This document shows, piece after piece, positions 9,305 through 18,217 of a DNA stretch of 64,000 nucleotides. The notes below the pieces were generated by a model. The model saw only the letters and a list, made by a program, of their open reading frames with translations, made no database searches and was not told where the DNA came from. The translations under genes were made by a program, and so were the position numbers. The number at the start of each line of letters is the position of its first letter. Position 1 is the first letter of the stretch. The DNA is from Candidatus Bacteroides merdigallinarum (GTDB taxonomy: Bacteria > Bacteroidota > Bacteroidia > Bacteroidales > Bacteroidaceae), in NCBI GenBank assembly GCA_019116285.1, contig DXBX01000033.1, forward strand, positions 1 to 64,000. Reading direction: 5' to 3'.

Positions 9305-9348
9305 GTACGTCCATACCGACGAGCGCGTACGCCGGTACCGACGAGCGC
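9305..9348 (+). repeat. Two-copy 22-bp GC-rich tandem repeat
   Basis: Two adjacent 22-base units start at 9305 and 9327. Each begins GTACG and ends with an identical TACCGACGAGCGC; three to four internal bases differ. The unit lies in the uppP-DUF3098 gap. Short frames cross it on both strands, but none resembles a protein. Confidence 0.6.
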
Positions 9349-9416
9349 ATTCGGCGAATACCGCGAACAGACTCGGCGATATTCCTGCGGAAAAACCTCC
9401 TATCCCGGCCAAAATC

Positions 9417-9701
9417 TCACGCCTCGCCGTCTTCCTTCCGGACATCGCGCGGCCTGCGCAGCACGGCATAAATGATGGAGACAAAGCCCAGCAGGCAAAT
9501 GACAGGCGCCACCCGGATGCGACGCACGCTGAAGATATCCGGCTCGAAATGAGTGGGCGACGACGAAGGACCCGTCATCAGCACGAAGCCCAGAATCACC
9601 ACGGCCATACCCACAGCCAGGAGGATGAAATTGGTCTTGTCGAAAGCAAATTTCTCTCTGTTCACTTTAGTAAGAGTTAATGGTTCATTATTAGGATTCA
9701 T
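9417..9701 (-). CDS. DUF3098 small membrane protein
   Basis: A 94-residue protein with two predicted membrane helices (FILLAVGMAVVILGFVLMTG and VICLLGFVSIIYAVL) separated by a short loop with SSSPTHFEPDIFS. This is the DUF3098 pattern found next to ftsX in Bacteroidetes. The function is unknown; its constant place between ftsX and uppP suggests an envelope role. Two bases separate its start from the ftsX stop, so it shares that transcript. Confidence 0.85.
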   Translation of the reverse strand: MNPNNEPLTLTKVNREKFAFDKTNFILLAVGMAVVILGFVLMTGPSSSPTHFEPDIFSVRRIRVAPVICLLGFVSIIYAVLRRPRDVRKEDGEA

Positions 9702-9703
9702 AA

Positions 9704-10582
9704 TTACTTATACAACGCGTCCGACCGCATCTGCAGGTATCTGTTGATGGACATCCATGCGCAAAGGGTCGTTATCAGCACCCCGGCCACCAATACGGCC
9801 GCCGCCACCAGCCCCATCACCCGCGAGGTCACCACGGCCACCAGACCCGGTTCGGTGGTCACCAGCCAGCCGGCCAGCCCCCAGAGGATGGCATCGGCCA
9901 GCAATCCGGCAAACAAGCCTATCCAGAAGTTCCGACGAAGGAACGGCCGGCGGATAAAGCTCCACGACGCGCCCACCAGCTTCATGGTGTGTATCAGGAA
10001 ACGCTTGGCATAGATGGTCAGCTTGATGGTGTTGTTGATCAACGCAAAGGAAATCAGCAAAAGCAAGGCGGCCAGTCCCAGCAACAAGAGGCTGATGCGG
10101 CCGATATTCCGGTTAATAGAATCTATCAGCTCCTGCTGGTAGACCACGTCTTTGACAAGTGCTTCCTGTCCCAACTGCTCCTCTATCCGCGCAATGCTGT
10201 CCGTATTGGCGTAGGCAGAGCGCAGCCGGATCTCAATAGAGGCCCGTAGCGGATTATAGCCCGCAAACCGGCGCGGGTCCACCCCCATCTCGCGGACGTA
10301 CTCCTTCAGGGCATCCTCCTTCGAGATGTAGGTCAGTTCCTTCACGAAAGGCTGTTTCTCCAACGAGCGTTGCAAATGCTGGATGTCGCGCTGTGCCATC
10401 CCGTCATCCAGGATCAGGGAGAAATTGATATTCTCGCGCACATAGACCGACAGGTTGCGGGCTGTCAGCACAAAGAACAGCGCCATGCCCAGCAACAGCA
10501 GGACCAGCGTCGTGCTGATGGTGGCCGTCACAAACTGCATGTCGAACTTCGAAACTGCGTTATTCCCGTTATTCTTTCCCAT
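9704..10582 (-). CDS. ftsX: Cell division protein FtsX
   Basis: A 292-residue FtsX-type permease subunit. One N-terminal helix (TLVLLLLGMALFFVLT) is followed by a periplasmic domain of about 120 residues that includes FVKELTYISKEDALKEY, typical of FtsX. Three C-terminal helices follow, with the MKLVGASWSFIRRPFL loop between them. With the ATPase FtsE it links septal constriction to activation of peptidoglycan hydrolases. ftsE is not in the window. The gene lies 15 bases after the methyltransferase and directly before DUF3098. Confidence 0.92.
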   Translation of the reverse strand: MGKNNGNNAVSKFDMQFVTATISTTLVLLLLGMALFFVLTARNLSVYVRENINFSLILDDGMAQRDIQHLQRSLEKQPFVKELTYISKEDALKEYVREMGVDPRRFAGYNPLRASIEIRLRSAYANTDSIARIEEQLGQEALVKDVVYQQELIDSINRNIGRISLLLLGLAALLLLISFALINNTIKLTIYAKRFLIHTMKLVGASWSFIRRPFLRRNFWIGLFAGLLADAILWGLAGWLVTTEPGLVAVVTSRVMGLVAAAVLVAGVLITTLCAWMSINRYLQMRSDALYK

Positions 10583-10597
10583 AGCTCCTGCCTTTCC

Positions 10598-11506
10598 CTA
10601 ACTTTCCTTCTTCTTCCGGAAAACATAAATCATGGAGCTGCTCCGCTCCTTCCCGGCCAGCGAGCTCAGCCATGCCAACATGCCAGTCACCAGTCCGCGC
10701 ACGAAAGGCAGGCGGTGGTGCATATAGCGCTCCGTCAGCATGGATACATAAAAGGCATCGAAAGGCATGGGATAGCGTCCGGCCAGGATAAAGCCGTGTT
10801 TGGCCCCGAACTGCTGGATGGTGGAGGGTGTGAAGTGCCACAAATGGCGCGGCACGTCGTAGGCCGCCCAGTAGGAACCGTACTTGCGCGCATCGAACGA
10901 CGAGCAATTGGGCACTGCCACAATCAGCACGCCCCGCACGTCCAGGAGGCGGCGCAGTTGCTCCCACGTCTCGTTCAGGTGCTCCAGGTGCTCCATCACG
11001 TGCCATAGGGTGATGACGTCGAATCCTTCGTCGGGCAGGGTCGGCAGCACATGGTCGGGCAGCACGTCCAAGCCAAAGTGTTCTTTGGCAAAAATGCGTG
11101 CACCGCCATTCTTCTCCACCGCCCGCACTTGCCAGCCGCGGCACTCCATGGCATGGGCAAAGTATCCCGTCCCCGTGCCGATGTCCAGCAGGCGGCCGGT
11201 TGTGCGGTGCGCCTCGCGCATCACCAGCCGCGCCTTGCGGCCCAGCATGTAGGCGCGCACCCAGTGGTAGACGGTGTTCACCAGTCCCTTGTGGGTATCG
11301 GAATGCGAAATGTAATCGGGAGTTTCATAATAGCGTCCTATCTCCGCTTCGGCGGGAAAGTCCTGCGTGAAGAGGAAGCCGCAATCCCGGCACCGGCACA
11401 AGTGGAACACCTCGCCCGAAGCCGAATGATCCACACACGTCAGCGTGCGCTCCAATTGCGTGCCCCCACACAGCGGGCAGGATTTTATAGAGGCTCTATT
11501 CATCAC
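10598..11506 (-). CDS. Class I SAM-dependent methyltransferase with Cys cluster
   Basis: A 302-residue protein. Residues about 10-50 form a possible zinc knuckle: CPLCGG near the N-terminus paired with CRCRDCGFLF. A class I methyltransferase domain follows, with motif I LLDIGTGTGYFA and the post-motif FDVITLWHVMEHL. This architecture (Methyltransf_11/23 with an N-terminal C..C..C..C) is common next to ftsX in Bacteroides, and its substrate is unknown. A hydrophobic stretch near residue 270 (RGLVTGMLAWLSSLAG) may contact the membrane. It heads the minus-strand operon that continues to folK. The 188-base upstream gap holds a 13-bp palindrome (11650-11662) of unknown meaning. Confidence 0.85.
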   Translation of the reverse strand: MMNRASIKSCPLCGGTQLERTLTCVDHSASGEVFHLCRCRDCGFLFTQDFPAEAEIGRYYETPDYISHSDTHKGLVNTVYHWVRAYMLGRKARLVMREAHRTTGRLLDIGTGTGYFAHAMECRGWQVRAVEKNGGARIFAKEHFGLDVLPDHVLPTLPDEGFDVITLWHVMEHLEHLNETWEQLRRLLDVRGVLIVAVPNCSSFDARKYGSYWAAYDVPRHLWHFTPSTIQQFGAKHGFILAGRYPMPFDAFYVSMLTERYMHHRLPFVRGLVTGMLAWLSSLAGKERSSSMIYVFRKKKES

Positions 11507-11694
11507 GTATCAGCTCAGAAAAAAAAGATTTTGCGGTCTCCACCGAAGGCAGAAGCCGCAGTAAACCCAAATTTGGTGCAAAGTAATAAATAAAATATGA
11601 GTTATAGGAGGCGCGTTAAGGAGATTTAACCAGAAACCCTCCCCGTGGCTGAGTCTGACTCACACGCTTACACCCCATCAGCCGCACAGGAACC

Positions 11695-13794
11695 TCACGC
11701 CTTTCCACCCTCAATCGGGAGAATAAAGAGGAAGCGGGCCCCCTTTGTATAGGTGCGGTCGTAGGCCACCTCGCCGTTTAGGATTTTGGCAATATTCTGA
11801 CAGATGTTCAAGCCCAATCCGGTGCCTTGCTTGAAGAGATCCACCTTGGTGAACTGATTGAATATGATATCCACTTTGTCGGACGGTACGCCGGGACCGG
11901 TGTCAGCCACGGAGAAGACGATATTGCCCGGCTTTTCCGAAAGCGAGCATCCCACGACAATTTCTCCCGTCTGCGTGAATTTCACGGCATTGGTCAGGAA
12001 GTTGATGAGCACTTGCTTCAAACGTTGCTCGTCCGTATTCAACGTATAATCATCGGGCACTTCCGTGAGGAAACGCAACTCCACGTCTTCCGTCACCCGA
12101 TGCCGCACAGCATCCATAGCCGTACGGCAAGCGTCGTTGCAACGGCAAGGCGCGATATGCGCCACGTATTTCTCGCTTTCCAATCCTGCCAGATCCAAGA
12201 TGTCGTTGACCAGCGTGGTCAGCAGTTCGGAATTATGCAGGATGATATGGCTGAATTCATTTTTCTCGCCCTCGCTGAAATCCGCATCAGAAGTGGCCAA
12301 TAATTGCGAGAATCCCACGATGGCATTCAGTGGGGTGCGTATCTCGTGGCTCATGTTGTGGATGAACTCGGTCTTCATGCGGCTGGAAGCCTCAGCTTGT
12401 TCGCTCGCCACGGCCAGCTCCTGGTTCTTTTTCTGCAACTGGTTCACCATCAGTCGCCGACGATGCAGGTAAAAACAAAGCATACAGATGAACACGACCA
12501 GGAATATGGTCAGGATGCCGAACAAGATATACCGGTTGCGCGAGATCAGCCTTTGTTCTTCCAGCACGTCTTGTTGCCGCAAGATTTCCGCATTGACCCT
12601 GTCCAACTCCAGCGTACGGTTCTTCAAAGCGAGTGCGCTGTTTTCGGCATTGGTCTTTTCCAATTCTGTCTCCGCCTTGGCCTGCTCCAACTGAAGGCGT
12701 GTATTGGAAAGGGTCAACGCGATGTTTTCCGCCTCCAAAGCCTGAGCTTTCCGACTCATGCGCTCGTTGCTGAGCTGCACGGACAGTTCGGCCAAGTCCG
12801 ATGTCTGGACAAGGCGAACCACGGAGTCGCTAAGTTCGGCCAGCTTCTGGCTGTATTCGTAGGCAGACTTGTAGTCGCCACTCCGCTCGGCAATCAGGCA
12901 TTGCAGCTTATAGTAGCCACCCGCATGTTTTTTGGCCGTTTCATAGTCTCCTTGGATGATGCACACGTAGGTATCCAAGATCTTCAGGATGTTGTTGGTG
13001 ACCTTCCCCGTCCGGGCCATCTCCTCCTGACACTGCGCGTAGTAGGTCATGAACTCATCTTCGCGGCCCATCTCGAACAGCGTCAGGCACTTTTCCAACA
13101 TGACGGCCTTGCGATTGGAGTGGAGTTTGGCCACCTGGATGCCTTTCTCGGCATACGCCATGGCCTTGTCATATTGCTTCGTCTGACGATACATCTTGGC
13201 CAGGCGGCCGTAGCTCAGCGAAGCATCTTGCTCGGGCAGGTAGGCCAATTGAAACTTCAGGGTCTCCTCGTGATATCGGATGGCGCTGTCGTAGTCGCCC
13301 CGGGCATAGTAGATATAACCCTGCGCCTTGAGACACGAATAAATGCCATAGTCATTCTTGTCTTGATCCGCTTGGCGCTGCATACGTTCGGCCACGTGCA
13401 ACGCCTTCAGCGAATGATTGTGATTCAGGAGCCAAAAGATATAGTCGCTGCTGGCATAATAATAATATTGCAGGTAGCCGTTCTCCCTCGCTACCTTCTG
13501 CAGACGTTGCACGGACTTCACCAGCATCAGAGAGTCTTTGCCATAGAAGTTGTGGGTCACCGAGAGGGTCAGAGCGACGCACTCCCCCTTCTTGTCACCC
13601 AGCGCACGGGCTCTCTCGGCGAGGGCATCTGCCTTCTCCAACACGTCCGGGGAAGCAACATTCTTCTGCAGCTCCCTGTACACGACGTATATTGAATCAT
13701 GGATTTTGAAGGGATTATTTTGTGCCCGGACAGGAAACTGAATGCCCGCCCAGAGAAATAATCCCATCAAAAAACAGCCTATTAACCTATTCAT
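11695..13794 (-). CDS. TPR-containing membrane sensor histidine kinase
   Basis: A 699-residue sensor. A signal peptide ends near QFPVRAQ, and a long periplasmic region holds TPR-like repeats (for example CLKAQGYIYYARGDYDSAIR and RLAKMYRQTKQYDKAMAYA). A coiled coil (residues ~345-415) leads to one membrane helix (YILFGILTIFLVVFICMLCF, about 425-445). The kinase core follows: NMSHEIRTPLNAIVGF has the phospho-accepting His near 483. FLTNAVKFT is the N box, ADTGPGVP the G1 box and GTGLGLNI the G2 box. There is no receiver domain and no adjacent response regulator. It has its own promoter. Proximity to the exopolysaccharide operon suggests, but does not prove, a shared circuit. Confidence 0.88.
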   Translation of the reverse strand: MNRLIGCFLMGLFLWAGIQFPVRAQNNPFKIHDSIYVVYRELQKNVASPDVLEKADALAERARALGDKKGECVALTLSVTHNFYGKDSLMLVKSVQRLQKVARENGYLQYYYYASSDYIFWLLNHNHSLKALHVAERMQRQADQDKNDYGIYSCLKAQGYIYYARGDYDSAIRYHEETLKFQLAYLPEQDASLSYGRLAKMYRQTKQYDKAMAYAEKGIQVAKLHSNRKAVMLEKCLTLFEMGREDEFMTYYAQCQEEMARTGKVTNNILKILDTYVCIIQGDYETAKKHAGGYYKLQCLIAERSGDYKSAYEYSQKLAELSDSVVRLVQTSDLAELSVQLSNERMSRKAQALEAENIALTLSNTRLQLEQAKAETELEKTNAENSALALKNRTLELDRVNAEILRQQDVLEEQRLISRNRYILFGILTIFLVVFICMLCFYLHRRRLMVNQLQKKNQELAVASEQAEASSRMKTEFIHNMSHEIRTPLNAIVGFSQLLATSDADFSEGEKNEFSHIILHNSELLTTLVNDILDLAGLESEKYVAHIAPCRCNDACRTAMDAVRHRVTEDVELRFLTEVPDDYTLNTDEQRLKQVLINFLTNAVKFTQTGEIVVGCSLSEKPGNIVFSVADTGPGVPSDKVDIIFNQFTKVDLFKQGTGLGLNICQNIAKILNGEVAYDRTYTKGARFLFILPIEGGKA

Positions 13795-13818
13795 CCGTGT
13801 CGCCTTGTAAAATTAGGG

Positions 13819-13826
13819 CAAAAGTA
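13819..13826 (-). promoter_or_regulatory. Promoter -7 element for the TPR kinase
   Basis: Minus-strand TACTTTTG, 25 bases before the ATG at 13794, matches TAnnTTTG. It separates this kinase from the larger kinase gene upstream. Confidence 0.6.
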
Positions 13827-13878
13827 GGCATTTTCGAGGAACAAAGCAGCATAAAAGCCTCAAAATCTTCCAAGAAAG

Positions 13879-16491
13879 TCATTTCATCTGCCTCGGCAAC
13901 GTCAACTCGAAACGAGTGCCTTGGCTTTCTTTGGAGAAGACGGTGACTTGCCCTTGCAGAAGCCCGGTCAAAGTTTGGACAAGGCTCAAGCCAAGGCCGG
14001 CTCCCTGGATAAATTCATCGACTTTGTAAAATCGGTCATAGATATGAGACAAAGCATCCTGAGGTATGCCTTTCCCCGTATCCTCCACATAAAAGGCCAC
14101 GGTATCCGCCTCACCTTGGCGACATCCGAGGGTTATATGCCCTTGCAGCGTGAACTTGCGGGCATTGTTCACCAGGTTCACCAAAATCTGTTGGAGGCGC
14201 TTCTCATCCGTCCGGATGCTCAAAGCTTCATCTGCCGGAAGCTCCAGAAGCATCTCCACGCCTTCCTGACGCTCCTCACTGCTCTGTTGCTCGTACACCT
14301 TTTTCAGGAGGTCACACACCCGGCAATCAACGGGATGAAGCCGGACATTGCCCGTATCTATATTGGAAATGTCCAATACATCGCCCACCAACTTCAATAG
14401 CAACTGGGTATTCTTGTGGATAAGGCTGGTGAACTCTTTCACTTCCCCGGGAGAATATTGCTCAATATCGTCCAGCAAGGAAGAGAAGCCTACGATGGCA
14501 TTGAGCGGCGTACGGATTTCGTGCGTCATATTGGCTATGAAGGCGGACTTTATCCGATCGGCCTGCAGGGCACGGTCGCGAGCGGCAATCAGCTGAGCTT
14601 CCGTATCCTTATAATATTGAATGCTCTGACTGATGCCCAGCACCATATAGGGAGAACCGTCTTGCAAACCGTCATACGTGACACTGGAGAATTCCCACCA
14701 CTCATACGTACCGTCCTGATGACGCAGACGCAAAGGAGAACGCTTGTTGTCTGAATTACCTTGCCGCACTCGACTGAAATCGGCTACCGCACCGGCCACA
14801 TCCTCCGGATGAATCATGTCGCGCAACTCTGCCCGAGTCAATACCCCGTCATGACCCGGATAACCCATATAGTGAAGCAGGCGCGGAGGGAAACAGAACA
14901 TATCCTTGTCCATGTCATATTGCCAATTGAAGATGTCGCTATCCTCCATGGTCATGTGCAGCAACAGGCGTTGACGCTCCTCGTCGGAGATGTTGTGGCA
15001 AAGGATAGCTACGCCGTTCAGCCGCTCCCCGTTCAGCAAGGGGATAATCTCTCCGGACACGGGGAAGTAGGTACCGGTCTTTATTTCCTGTACAAACGAT
15101 TTCTCCGGTATAGGCATCGGCACTCTCTCCGTCCGGACTTGTTCGATCAGCTTGTGCAGGATATCTTCCCCGTTACACAGGATGCGCAAGTAGGTCCCCG
15201 CCTTACGCCCACCGTAACTCTCGTCTATCGGCAAAGCCAACATCTGCAGCATGGCGGGATTGATGAAGTGCAACTCCATGTCGGCACCGTAAGTTACCAA
15301 ACCGTCGCGGAAAGAACAGAAAATATGGTTGAACTCGTTGCGTTGCTTCACCAACTGATCCTGCACCATCAGGCGGGTTTGCATCTCCTTCCGCCGATGG
15401 CTTTCCTGATGATTCAGGTGCAATAGCCAGAGGATGACCGTAACCACCACCAGAAACAGCACAATCGAGCCGACTATCAGCCAACTTTGATACAATTCAA
15501 CCCACGAGGCACCGAAGATGACACCCTGCTTCTCCACCACACTCCGGCTCAAGCCAAATTGTTGTACAGCTTTCAGGTTATAAAGGAATGTTCCTTTCCG
15601 GTCGGTGAATCCCAACGACGCGGGAGCGGCTCCTTGCAGCACCTTGGCCGCCATCAACCCTGCCTGATACCCCATGTCATAGGGCTTCATGTCGTAAGCG
15701 CAAAGGCTTCCGCTGCTCACGGCCAGATTCTGCAACGCATAAATAGGAGCGGCAAACGAGTTGCGGGCCACAAAGGACATAAACTGACTCCAGTTGGGCG
15801 CAACGACAATGTGATTGGAGGCACTCTCCGTATAGCAGATATCCCTTACCACCCGGGCAGGCATCTCGGCCACCAAGTCATAGACCTTCCAACTATACTC
15901 CGGATGCTGCCGGCTGAATACTTTCCAATAGGCATTCAGTTCTTCCAGGCATTGGCGGCTATAGGCACTCGTATCGGCTATGCAGATAAAGTCTTTCCGC
16001 TCGGGAAACACCCGCACAGCTTCGTCCAGCAAGGCGGCATAATCATTGCTCACAGAGAAACCGCACACATTCTTGCGTTGCAACAGCGCGTCGGGCACCT
16101 TCTTCATGCCTGCACATACAACAGGCAGCTCCCATAACAAGGAATCATCGCACGTCAGCAACGCATTGACGGCCACACCGCTTACGGTCACCAAGGCATC
16201 CGCCCCTCCGGCACGGGCCTTCCGGCAGATGTCTTCCATCATCTCCGCATGCACATGCCAGTCGCCCACGCCCACACCCAAATACTCGATATCTACCGAA
16301 GCATTCACTCCTCCGGCCTTCAATCCGTCCTTCAAGCCACGGTTCAAATCTTCATGGCAGGAGGTCGCTTTGGAATAGGAATGGACAAAAGTAACGTGTC
16401 GCAAGCCCTCTGCCGCATGAACGGGCAAGAGCGTAGCCATTACCAGCATACAAACCGTAAAATAAAACCAACCGTAAGTCTGTTTGTTCAT
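13879..16491 (-). CDS. Sensor kinase with periplasmic ABC-type binding domain
   Basis: An 870-residue membrane kinase. After a signal peptide (LVMATLLPVHAAEG), residues ~30-330 resemble an ABC sugar/purine-type periplasmic binding protein (VTFVHSYSKATSCHEDLNRG at the start, then two alpha/beta lobes). A membrane helix (WLIVGSIVLFLVVVTVILWL) lies near 340, and two PAS-like segments follow to ~630 (SFRDGLVTYGADMELHFINP; YEWWEFSSVTYDG). The HisKA motif NMTHEIRTPLNAIVGF has its His near 656. The ATPase boxes are LVNNARKFT, EDTGKGIP and GAGLGLSLV. There is no receiver. It is divergent from the exopolysaccharide operon, with 337 bases between. Ligand and partner regulator are not known. Confidence 0.85.
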   Translation of the reverse strand: MNKQTYGWFYFTVCMLVMATLLPVHAAEGLRHVTFVHSYSKATSCHEDLNRGLKDGLKAGGVNASVDIEYLGVGVGDWHVHAEMMEDICRKARAGGADALVTVSGVAVNALLTCDDSLLWELPVVCAGMKKVPDALLQRKNVCGFSVSNDYAALLDEAVRVFPERKDFICIADTSAYSRQCLEELNAYWKVFSRQHPEYSWKVYDLVAEMPARVVRDICYTESASNHIVVAPNWSQFMSFVARNSFAAPIYALQNLAVSSGSLCAYDMKPYDMGYQAGLMAAKVLQGAAPASLGFTDRKGTFLYNLKAVQQFGLSRSVVEKQGVIFGASWVELYQSWLIVGSIVLFLVVVTVILWLLHLNHQESHRRKEMQTRLMVQDQLVKQRNEFNHIFCSFRDGLVTYGADMELHFINPAMLQMLALPIDESYGGRKAGTYLRILCNGEDILHKLIEQVRTERVPMPIPEKSFVQEIKTGTYFPVSGEIIPLLNGERLNGVAILCHNISDEERQRLLLHMTMEDSDIFNWQYDMDKDMFCFPPRLLHYMGYPGHDGVLTRAELRDMIHPEDVAGAVADFSRVRQGNSDNKRSPLRLRHQDGTYEWWEFSSVTYDGLQDGSPYMVLGISQSIQYYKDTEAQLIAARDRALQADRIKSAFIANMTHEIRTPLNAIVGFSSLLDDIEQYSPGEVKEFTSLIHKNTQLLLKLVGDVLDISNIDTGNVRLHPVDCRVCDLLKKVYEQQSSEERQEGVEMLLELPADEALSIRTDEKRLQQILVNLVNNARKFTLQGHITLGCRQGEADTVAFYVEDTGKGIPQDALSHIYDRFYKVDEFIQGAGLGLSLVQTLTGLLQGQVTVFSKESQGTRFELTLPRQMK

Positions 16492-16512
16492 TGCTTATCG
16501 TAAGTATCCGTG

Positions 16513-16520
16513 CAAAGGTA
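16513..16520 (-). promoter_or_regulatory. Promoter -7 element for the ABC-binding kinase
   Basis: Minus-strand TACCTTTG, 22 bases before the ATG at 16491, matches TAnnTTTG. Confidence 0.6.
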
Positions 16521-16714
16521 AGACTTATCAGCCAAGCAACCAAATTAAACGGCAATTTATGGCTTCTTTTCAGGCATACGCGGACACCCGCCTACAAGGC
16601 CACAGAGGCATACATCCAGGGACAAATGAGATTCAGCACGAAAAAAAGAGAAAAATTTCTTATGAATTCTACATTTTCCTTGAAAATATATTCTTACTTT
16701 AATGTAATTTTCTT

Positions 16715-16722
16715 TATCTTTG
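16715..16722 (+). promoter_or_regulatory. Promoter -7 element of the exopolysaccharide operon
   Basis: TATCTTTG on the plus strand, 107 bases before the ATG at 16829. The 337-base divergent gap (16492-16828) thus holds two back-to-back promoters about 200 bases apart. The leader contains an ATG at 16727 opening a 22-codon frame that ends at 16795; a leader peptide is possible but unproven. I see nothing else in the gap. Confidence 0.65.
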
Positions 16723-16828
16723 CAGCATGGAAATTATGCCTGAAAGGCAAAGGAACAACTACCGGATCCGCATCCGACAGCAAGTTCCGAATTAGATATA
16801 TAGGATACGTTGAAAAACAACACCTATC

Positions 16829-18217
16829 ATGAGCAAAACAAACGTATACGGTTTATTTATTGCGGTCATTCTTCTGTGTTCGGGGAACACCGTTTTTGCG
16901 CAGGTCGGAAACACTACCGGCTCTGCCGAAGTTGTATTGTTGCAAGGGCTCAACAACGACAGCATTCTGTCTGCTTTCTCGCGACGGTTCGTAGTGCTCG
17001 ATTCGTTACTACAATGTACAGCGGAACCGGAAGAAGCCTTTGCATGGGTCGGTGGATGTGCATCCACCGACGTTCTTGACTCCGTCTTCGACGAGAAGGA
17101 GGCCTACGAACGCAAGGCTTTCCTGCGGAAACACGGATTGGAATTGACAGGACAGGCCTATTACCGTCTGGATGACCAATTGGGATTCGACGAAGACGAC
17201 CAATACTCACGGTATAAAGCCAAGTTTCAGGGAGAAGTCGGATGGAACCTTTTCAACAGTTCTTTCCTCCAGCGAAAATCAGAATTGCGCCTCATCAACC
17301 TCTCCAACCAGGCAGAACGGCTACAACAACAAAGAAAGCTCTTCTCCCCCACGAAAAACCATACGGAAGAAGCCATCAAAAAGTACTATGACGCCTTGTC
17401 CGCCGCAGTGCTACACGAACAATTGCTGAACAACGAGGTGTTGCAGAAGGCCTATTTGTTTGTCCTGGAAACCAACCGCGCCAGCAATGAGAAACTGCTG
17501 GAGAATAACACCGAAAAGATGCGCATCGAACATGCCCTCGCACAAACCGGGGTGACAACTCCCGAAGAGCTCCGGGCGATACGAATCCTTCAGCCCGCCT
17601 GGGTGGAAGTGGACAGCGCCCGCCTGTTAGCTCACGTGCGGGAGAACCACATCGAGCTACAAGAATCGCACGTCCGGGGGGAGATACTCGACGCCCGAAT
17701 CCGCCTCACCAACTACGCACACGAACTGCGCCTTACACCTTTCGTGAGGGTTTCCCACTACCTGCGCACCGGTATAGGACCGAAATCGTCCACCAACGTG
17801 GAGGTGGGAGCACGCTTCACTTTCCCATTCTATGGAGACGCTTCCGCCAAGCGGAAAGCTTTGCGAACCGAACAGGCCATCAATGCATTGGGAAGGGAGA
17901 CACTCTCCGAAACATTGGCAGAACAATGCCACCGCCTGCTCGACCAGCTGAATCGGCTGAACGTGGCCATCGATGCCGAACAAAGACATGCCGACCTGCT
18001 ACGCCGTTTCATTGCCCTCCGCAAAGAAGGTTATCTGAACAGCCAGAATGGCTATAACCACGTAGCACGATTGGAGGAATACAACGAATACTTGAAAAGC
18101 CTGGAGCGGACATACAGCCTGCTACGGGAGAGGGCACTCTGTCTGCTGGATATCCAAAAGACAGCGGGTTACCCGGATATGGCCCCCTTATTACGCATGA
18201 AGGAGATAAGAAAATGA
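16829..18217 (+). CDS. Outer-membrane efflux/export channel-like protein
   Basis: A 462-residue exported protein. The signal peptide (LFIAVILLCSGNTVFAQ) is followed by long alpha-helical, Gln/Glu/Leu-rich stretches and a few beta segments (LTPFVRVSHYLRTGIG; NVEVGARFTFPFYG), the layout of TolC/OEP-type channels. The VEVGARFTFPFYGDA segment resembles the conserved 'G..l..P.f' region of outer-membrane factors. In place it would carry a polymer across the outer membrane. Its stop overlaps the start of the membrane-fusion protein as ATGA. The match to TolC is by shape rather than strong motif, so a divergent outer-membrane factor is the safest name. Confidence 0.65.
   Translation: MSKTNVYGLFIAVILLCSGNTVFAQVGNTTGSAEVVLLQGLNNDSILSAFSRRFVVLDSLLQCTAEPEEAFAWVGGCASTDVLDSVFDEKEAYERKAFLRKHGLELTGQAYYRLDDQLGFDEDDQYSRYKAKFQGEVGWNLFNSSFLQRKSELRLINLSNQAERLQQQRKLFSPTKNHTEEAIKKYYDALSAAVLHEQLLNNEVLQKAYLFVLETNRASNEKLLENNTEKMRIEHALAQTGVTTPEELRAIRILQPAWVEVDSARLLAHVRENHIELQESHVRGEILDARIRLTNYAHELRLTPFVRVSHYLRTGIGPKSSTNVEVGARFTFPFYGDASAKRKALRTEQAINALGRETLSETLAEQCHRLLDQLNRLNVAIDAEQRHADLLRRFIALRKEGYLNSQNGYNHVARLEEYNEYLKSLERTYSLLRERALCLLDIQKTAGYPDMAPLLRMKEIRK

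Noticed and set aside
11650-11662. Palindrome TGAGTCTGACTCA as a regulator site
   Set aside because: It lies in the 3' region of the TPR kinase and has no second copy or promoter context; too short to support a claim.
12304-13695. 463-codon plus-strand frame
   Set aside because: Antisense shadow of the TPR sensor kinase.
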